A stretch of DNA of 10,587 nucleotides from assembly GCA_020063545.1 (NCBI GenBank), contig JAGUUF010000257.1, positions 1 to 10,587 of the forward strand. The letters run 5' to 3'. Each line of letters opens with the position of its first letter. The first letter of the stretch is position 1. Shown here piece by piece: positions 7,923 to 10,587 of the stretch. The notes beneath the pieces are model-generated. The model saw only the letters and a program-made list of their open reading frames with translations. It ran no database searches and was not told the DNA's origin. Origin of the DNA: Cytophagales bacterium. Its GTDB lineage: Bacteria; Bacteroidota; Bacteroidia; Cytophagales; Cyclobacteriaceae. Both the position numbers and the translations under genes were made by a program.

Positions 7923-8426
7923 ATGACTGAGGAAAAAACATTAATTCTCGATGCCGTACAGGTGAAACAGAAAATCCGCAGGATGGCCTTCGAGATTTTT
8001 GAAAATAATTTTAAGGAAAAGGTAATGGTGCTTGCCGGCATTGACGGGCAGGGATATGTACTGGCCAAACTGCTGGCCAAAGAAGTTGCGGCTGTTTCCG
8101 AAGTTGAAGTAAAACTGGTTAAAGTTACGCTGGATAAGGCAGCCCCGCAGCAGAAGGAGGTGGTGCTCGACTGCGATTCGAAGGAAGTACAGAAAAAAAG
8201 CATTGTGCTGGTAGATGATGTGCTCAATACCGGGCGCACATTGGCCTATGCCATGAAGCCTTTTCTGGATGTTGAAATAAAAAAGCTTGAAGTAGCGGTT
8301 CTCATCAACCGCAGCCACGCGGCCTTTCCCATAGCTCCGCGATATTCCGGGTATGAACTGGCCACCACCATTACCGATCATGTTGAAGTAATCCTGGGAA
8401 AAGAAACTGCGGTGTACCTTAAATAA
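7923..8426 (+). CDS. PyrR-like phosphoribosyltransferase family protein
   Basis: A 167-residue type I phosphoribosyltransferase. The 13-residue PRPP-binding motif IVLVDDVLNTGRT is at residues 94-106. The overall plan follows PyrR (uracil phosphoribosyltransferase / pyrimidine operon attenuator): KQKIRRMAFEIFENN then VLAGIDGQGYVLAKLLAKE (36-54, like PyrR's GI-x-x-x-G-x-x-L-A), and NRSHAAFPIAPRYSGYELATT (129-149, like PyrR's R-G-H-R-E-L-P-I region). It is slightly shorter than typical PyrR (about 180), and true uracil or RNA-binding activity cannot be claimed. The start is ATG 7923, one base after the regulator's stop. The frame stays open upstream to an ATG at 7842, but those 27 residues overlap the regulator and match nothing in the family. 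Its stop directly abuts the stop of the opposing gene. Confidence 0.88.
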   Translation: MTEEKTLILDAVQVKQKIRRMAFEIFENNFKEKVMVLAGIDGQGYVLAKLLAKEVAAVSEVEVKLVKVTLDKAAPQQKEVVLDCDSKEVQKKSIVLVDDVLNTGRTLAYAMKPFLDVEIKKLEVAVLINRSHAAFPIAPRYSGYELATTITDHVEVILGKETAVYLK

Positions 8427-8439
8427 TCAGTTGCAGTTT
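8404..8439. terminator. Possible two-way hairpin terminator across abutting stops
   Basis: AAACTGC (8404-8410) and GCAGTTT (8433-8439) are a perfect 7-bp inverted repeat with a 22-nt loop that contains both stop codons (TAA 8424-8426 on plus, TGA 8429-8427 on minus). Each strand has a short T-rich run at or after the stem (TTTT 8437-8440 on plus; TTTCTTTT read on minus). It is a reasonable candidate for shared termination where no intergenic space exists, but the large loop makes it weak. Confidence 0.35.
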
Positions 8440-8993
8440 TCATCATCCGGCTCCTTACCAAACCACACCACACCGTACTCATTGTACAGGCCAATGCCGA
8501 TGGCATTCCACTGTATTTGTTTCCAGATTCCTTCATTAATAATTACCTGGTTATGCCCGGGGCTTCTCTTCCATCCCTCAAGGCCCTCTTCGGCATTCGC
8601 GCCTGTCGTGCTGAAGTACGAAATTTCATACCCGTTACCCGGATAGCCGGCAATTTCCCTGGGTTTATCCCACATGCATTTTGCTTGCTTATGATCATCG
8701 GTGTAACAGCAGGCCGTCCACGTACCGTTTTTCGACCAGCTGTGCAGGTTGCACCGGGTATTTTTGGGGTCGTAATGCCCGGCTAAATCCCGGGCATGAA
8801 GTTGGGCCACCCGCGTTAGTTTTACCGACAGCGCGATGGGCCCGAGCCCTTTGCTTGCCCGGTACTCCATAAGTAAGGTATAAAGCTTCTGCTCCTCATC
8901 CTGCAAACAGGCAAATGAGGAACCTGTAACCGGGGCATACGCCTGCAAACCCAGCAGCAGAGAGACCAGCGCAAAAGTTAATGGTGATTTCAT
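8427..8993 (-). CDS. Secreted CAP-domain (SCP/PR1-like) protein
   Basis: A 188-residue exported protein. The N-terminus MKSPLTFALVSLLLGLQAYA is a good Sec signal peptide, with cleavage likely after residue 20 or 28. The CAP domain follows: QDEEQKLYTLLMEYRASKGL (31-50), LTRVAQLHARDLAGH (59-73), H84 in CNLHSW, GWKRSPGHNQVI (140-151, with the family's W-x-x-S-x-x-H), then IGIGLYNEYGVVWFGKEP (165-182). H84 and H147 are candidate CAP-cavity histidines. An extra Cys-rich segment (C81, C95, C96, C106) sits between the first and second halves. CAP proteins are secreted with varied roles (lipid binding, adhesion, sometimes proteolysis), so no specific function is assigned. An in-frame ATG at 9041-9039 would add 16 residues ahead of the signal peptide; ATG 8993 is preferred because the signal peptide then starts correctly. 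Confidence 0.9.
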   Translation of the reverse strand: MKSPLTFALVSLLLGLQAYAPVTGSSFACLQDEEQKLYTLLMEYRASKGLGPIALSVKLTRVAQLHARDLAGHYDPKNTRCNLHSWSKNGTWTACCYTDDHKQAKCMWDKPREIAGYPGNGYEISYFSTTGANAEEGLEGWKRSPGHNQVIINEGIWKQIQWNAIGIGLYNEYGVVWFGKEPDDENCN

Positions 8994-9103
8994 AGCAGTG
9001 TAATGGTTATAAAAACGCAGCGCAGGCCTGAAATTATTCATTGTAAACCTATTTTTTTAATTTCAGGGCTCTTTAACCCACGTTTCACTTAAACAACGCA
9101 AGA
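8994..9103. promoter_or_regulatory. Divergent promoter region between the CAP gene and icd
   Basis: This 110-nt A/T-rich gap lies between divergent starts. Read on the minus strand, TAGGTTTA (9051-9044) differs from the Bacteroidota -7 consensus TAnnTTTG only in its last base and would start the CAP transcript near 9037, leaving a leader of roughly 45 nt. On the plus strand TATTTTTT (from 9050) is a similar near-match for icd. No clear -33 TTTG box accompanies either. Neither gene has a Shine-Dalgarno sequence. Confidence 0.4.
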
Positions 9104-10435
9104 ATGAGCGATCAGAAAATTACCATTCATAACGGAAAGCTGAATGTTCCGGATAACCCTACAATACCCTTTATCGAAGGAGATGGTACCGGGGTTGATA
9201 TATGGCCGGCTGCGCAGCTGGTTTTTGACAAAGCAGTTGAAAAGGCCTATGGCGGCAAACGCAAAATAAACTGGAAAGAAGTGCTGGCCGGGGAAAAATC
9301 GTTTAACAAGGTGGGCAACTGGCTGCCCGATGAAACCCTGGATGCGTTCAGAGAATACCTGGTCGGAATTAAAGGTCCGCTGACAACCCCTGTGGGTGGA
9401 GGAATGCGCTCGCTCAACGTTGCCCTTCGGCAGATATTGGATTTGTACGTTTGCCTTCGCCCTGTGCGCTGGTATACCGGTGTGCCTTCGCCCGTTAAAA
9501 ATCCGGCTGCGGTGGATATGGTGATCTTCCGCGAGAACACGGAAGATATTTATGCCGGTATAGAATTTAAGGCAGGCACTCCCGAAGCACAGAAGATGCT
9601 TGACTTTCTTGCCAAAGAGTTTCCAAAAGAATATGATAAGATACGGTTTAACACCCAGGCGAAATCGGAAGAATTTTGGAAGATGGTGGGGGCTACTAAC
9701 GTGAAGAATGAAGTAAATGTGGGTATTGGTATTAAACCGGTAAGTTGGAGCGGTAGCGTACGATTGATTCACAGTGCCATAGCCTATGCCGTGAAGTTCA
9801 ACCGCAAATCGGTAACCCTGGTGCACAAGGGTAACATTATGAAGTTTACCGAAGGTGCCTTTCGCGATTGGGGATATTGGGTGGCCGAGCATTACTTTGG
9901 CGACAAGGTGTACACCTGGAATCAGTGGGAGAAAACCAAAAAAGAAAAAAGTGAAGAGGCCGCCAATGCCGAGCAAAAGGCAGCCATTGCTGCGGGTAAA
10001 ATTATTATCAAAGATTCTATTGCCGACATTACGCTGCAGCAGGTGTTAACACGTCCTGAAGACTTTGACGTGATTGCCACCCTCAATTTGAATGGTGATT
10101 ACCTGAGCGATGCATTGGCTGCACAGGTTGGCGGTATTGGTATTGCTCCCGGTGCGAACATTAACTACATCACTGGTCATGCTATTTTTGAAGCAACCCA
10201 CGGCACCGCACCCAAGTATGCCGGCCAGGACAAAGTGAACCCCGGTTCGGTGATTCTTTCTGGTGTAATGATGCTGGAGTACATGGGTTGGCAGGAAGCC
10301 GCAGATCTGATCAACAAAGGTTTGGAGAAAGCAATTTCATCCAAGCGTGTAACCTATGATTTCCACCGCCTGATGGAAGGCGCAACGCTGCTGAAGTGTT
10401 CTGAATTTGGTCAGGAAGTGGTGAAGAATATGTGA
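9104..10435 (+). CDS. icd: NADP-dependent isocitrate dehydrogenase
   Basis: Oxidative decarboxylation of isocitrate to 2-oxoglutarate with NADP+ in the TCA cycle; cytoplasmic homodimer. The 443 residues align with E. coli Icd. Substrate-site residues are S103 (counterpart of Ser113), N105, R109, R119, R143 and Y150. K242 in HKGNIMKFTEGAF, then D308, D332 and D336, are the catalytic and metal ligands. NADP selectivity is indicated by K371-Y372 in HGTAPKYAGQDKVNP, V378, and R422 in VTYDFHRLMEG (counterparts of Lys344, Tyr345, Val351, Arg395). It is about 27 residues longer than the E. coli enzyme: roughly 22 extra residues lie between Y150 and K242, and about 13 between K242 and D308 in a charged Lys/Glu/Ala-rich segment (276-297). 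The N-terminus is shorter. All active-site residues are present, so it should be functional. It is transcribed away from the CAP gene and no clear terminator follows. Confidence 0.97.
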   Translation: MSDQKITIHNGKLNVPDNPTIPFIEGDGTGVDIWPAAQLVFDKAVEKAYGGKRKINWKEVLAGEKSFNKVGNWLPDETLDAFREYLVGIKGPLTTPVGGGMRSLNVALRQILDLYVCLRPVRWYTGVPSPVKNPAAVDMVIFRENTEDIYAGIEFKAGTPEAQKMLDFLAKEFPKEYDKIRFNTQAKSEEFWKMVGATNVKNEVNVGIGIKPVSWSGSVRLIHSAIAYAVKFNRKSVTLVHKGNIMKFTEGAFRDWGYWVAEHYFGDKVYTWNQWEKTKKEKSEEAANAEQKAAIAAGKIIIKDSIADITLQQVLTRPEDFDVIATLNLNGDYLSDALAAQVGGIGIAPGANINYITGHAIFEATHGTAPKYAGQDKVNPGSVILSGVMMLEYMGWQEAADLINKGLEKAISSKRVTYDFHRLMEGATLLKCSEFGQEVVKNM

Positions 10436-10476
10436 TCAATTAAAAGCGCCTCCTGGAAAGTATAGAGAGGATCCAG

Positions 10477-10510
10477 TATAATTTTGACTTGTAGTTAAGT
10501 CAAAATTATA
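10477..10510. repeat. Perfect 14-bp inverted repeat (operator-like palindrome 1)
   Basis: The arms TATAATTTTGACTT (10477-10490) and AAGTCAAAATTATA (10497-10510) are exact reverse complements around a 6-nt centre, GTAGTT. The core TTGACTT-N6-AAGTCAA is shared with the next palindrome. The stem is A/T-rich and has no U-run after it, so an operator is favoured over a terminator. A dimeric winged-HTH repressor of MarR type would suit a 20-bp site, but the binding family is inferred only from site shape. Confidence 0.75.
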
Positions 10511-10515
10511 AATTC

Positions 10516-10537
10516 ATTGACTTGTATTCAAGTCAAT
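10516..10537. repeat. 8-bp inverted repeat (operator-like palindrome 2)
   Basis: ATTGACTT (10516-10523) and AAGTCAAT (10530-10537) are exact reverse complements around GTATTC. The 20-bp core from 10517 matches the core of palindrome 1 (from 10484) at 18 of 20 positions; both differences fall in the centre. The two cores are 33 bp apart, close to three helical turns, which would put bound dimers on the same face of DNA. Confidence 0.7.
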
Positions 10538-10587
10538 TCATGCTTTTACAGTTCTTCATTAATAAGTAACCTGCCCTTACGGGTTTA

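Larger units (their letters stand above)
10436..10587. other. Non-coding region after icd, to the window edge
   Basis: No supported gene was found here. The first 40 nt show nothing recognisable. Two related palindromes follow (listed separately), then an A/T-rich stretch to the edge. TTTTG (10482-10486) with TAAATTCA (10509-10516) is a loose Bacteroidota-type promoter match lying across the first palindrome and up to the second, consistent with repressor control of a plus-strand gene to the right. That gene is not visible. Confidence 0.5.

Noticed and set aside
7941..8381. A 146-codon open frame antisense to the phosphoribosyltransferase
   Set aside because: No motifs; explained by codon bias of the sense gene, which carries a perfect PRPP motif.
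8994..9041. CAP protein start at 9041
   Set aside because: It places 16 residues ahead of a clear signal peptide that begins at the ATG at 8993, and it coincides with the likely transcription start.
9089..9976. A 295-codon open frame antisense to icd
   Set aside because: Low-complexity translation rich in Phe, His and Arg with no recognisable motif; icd on the other strand has full homology, so this is a coding shadow.
10477..10510. Palindrome 1 read as the intrinsic terminator of icd
   Set aside because: The stem is almost entirely A/T, no U-run follows, and a near-copy of its core recurs 33 bp later, which favours a protein-binding site. It is not excluded.
10540..10569. Plus-strand micro-ORF ATG 10540 to TAA (MLLQFFINK)
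   Set aside because: Nine codons with no ribosome-binding signal or context; chance is enough to explain it.
10533..10586. Minus-strand frame open from the right edge to a TGA at 10535-10533 (17 codons)
   Set aside because: Too short to judge. It could be the tail of a convergent gene, but it ends inside a palindrome and has no recognisable sequence.
1..10587. CRISPR arrays, insertion sequences, tRNA/rRNA genes, defence or phage genes
   Set aside because: No regularly spaced direct repeats, transposase motifs, tRNA-like cloverleaf or phage genes were seen on either strand by inspection.

Overview
This window looks like a chromosomal segment of a Bacteroidota bacterium, probably from the Cytophagales side of the phylum. 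The main evidence is a large secreted protein with tandem PKD domains and a C-terminal type IX secretion sorting domain, a system confined to this phylum. Most gene starts also lack a Shine-Dalgarno sequence and have A/T-rich leaders, and the local promoter-like sequences resemble the Bacteroidota TAnnTTTG type rather than TATAAT. The exact genus cannot be read from the sequence.

Layout. (1) Positions 2-3768 are the end of a surface-polysaccharide operon: a 5'-truncated asparagine-synthetase-type amidotransferase (asnB-like) whose N-terminal glutaminase domain lies left of the window, then two GT4-family glycosyltransferases. The genes are packed with an 8-nt gap and then an ATGA overlap. The first glycosyltransferase is split by a one-base excess that coincides with a T10 homopolymer. 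(2) Positions 3829-7380 encode an 1183-residue secreted protein. Its first PKD domain appears to be interrupted by six repeats of about 52 residues that look like a six-bladed beta-propeller; seven further PKD domains, an Ig-like/CARDB-like module and a T9SS type A tail follow. (3) Positions 7448-8426 are a tight pair: an Lrp/AsnC regulator and a PyrR-like phosphoribosyltransferase separated by one base. (4) A secreted CAP-domain (SCP/PR1-like) protein runs on the minus strand (8427-8993); its stop codon directly abuts the phosphoribosyltransferase stop, and a possible two-way hairpin spans the junction. (5) Divergent from it is an NADP-type isocitrate dehydrogenase gene (icd, 9104-10435). (6) The last 150 bases are non-coding and carry two related near-perfect palindromes, TTGACTT-N6-AAGTCAA, 33 bp apart, which look like a tandem operator for a gene beyond the right edge.

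Functionally, the left third makes or modifies a cell-surface glycan, and the PKD protein is a surface or secreted product. The Lrp/phosphoribosyltransferase pair suggests small-molecule-responsive nucleotide or amino-acid control, and icd is central metabolism. No mobile element, CRISPR array, tRNA, rRNA or defence system was seen. The points most worth following up are the split PKD/propeller architecture, the paired palindromes after icd, and the homopolymer frameshift in the glycosyltransferase.
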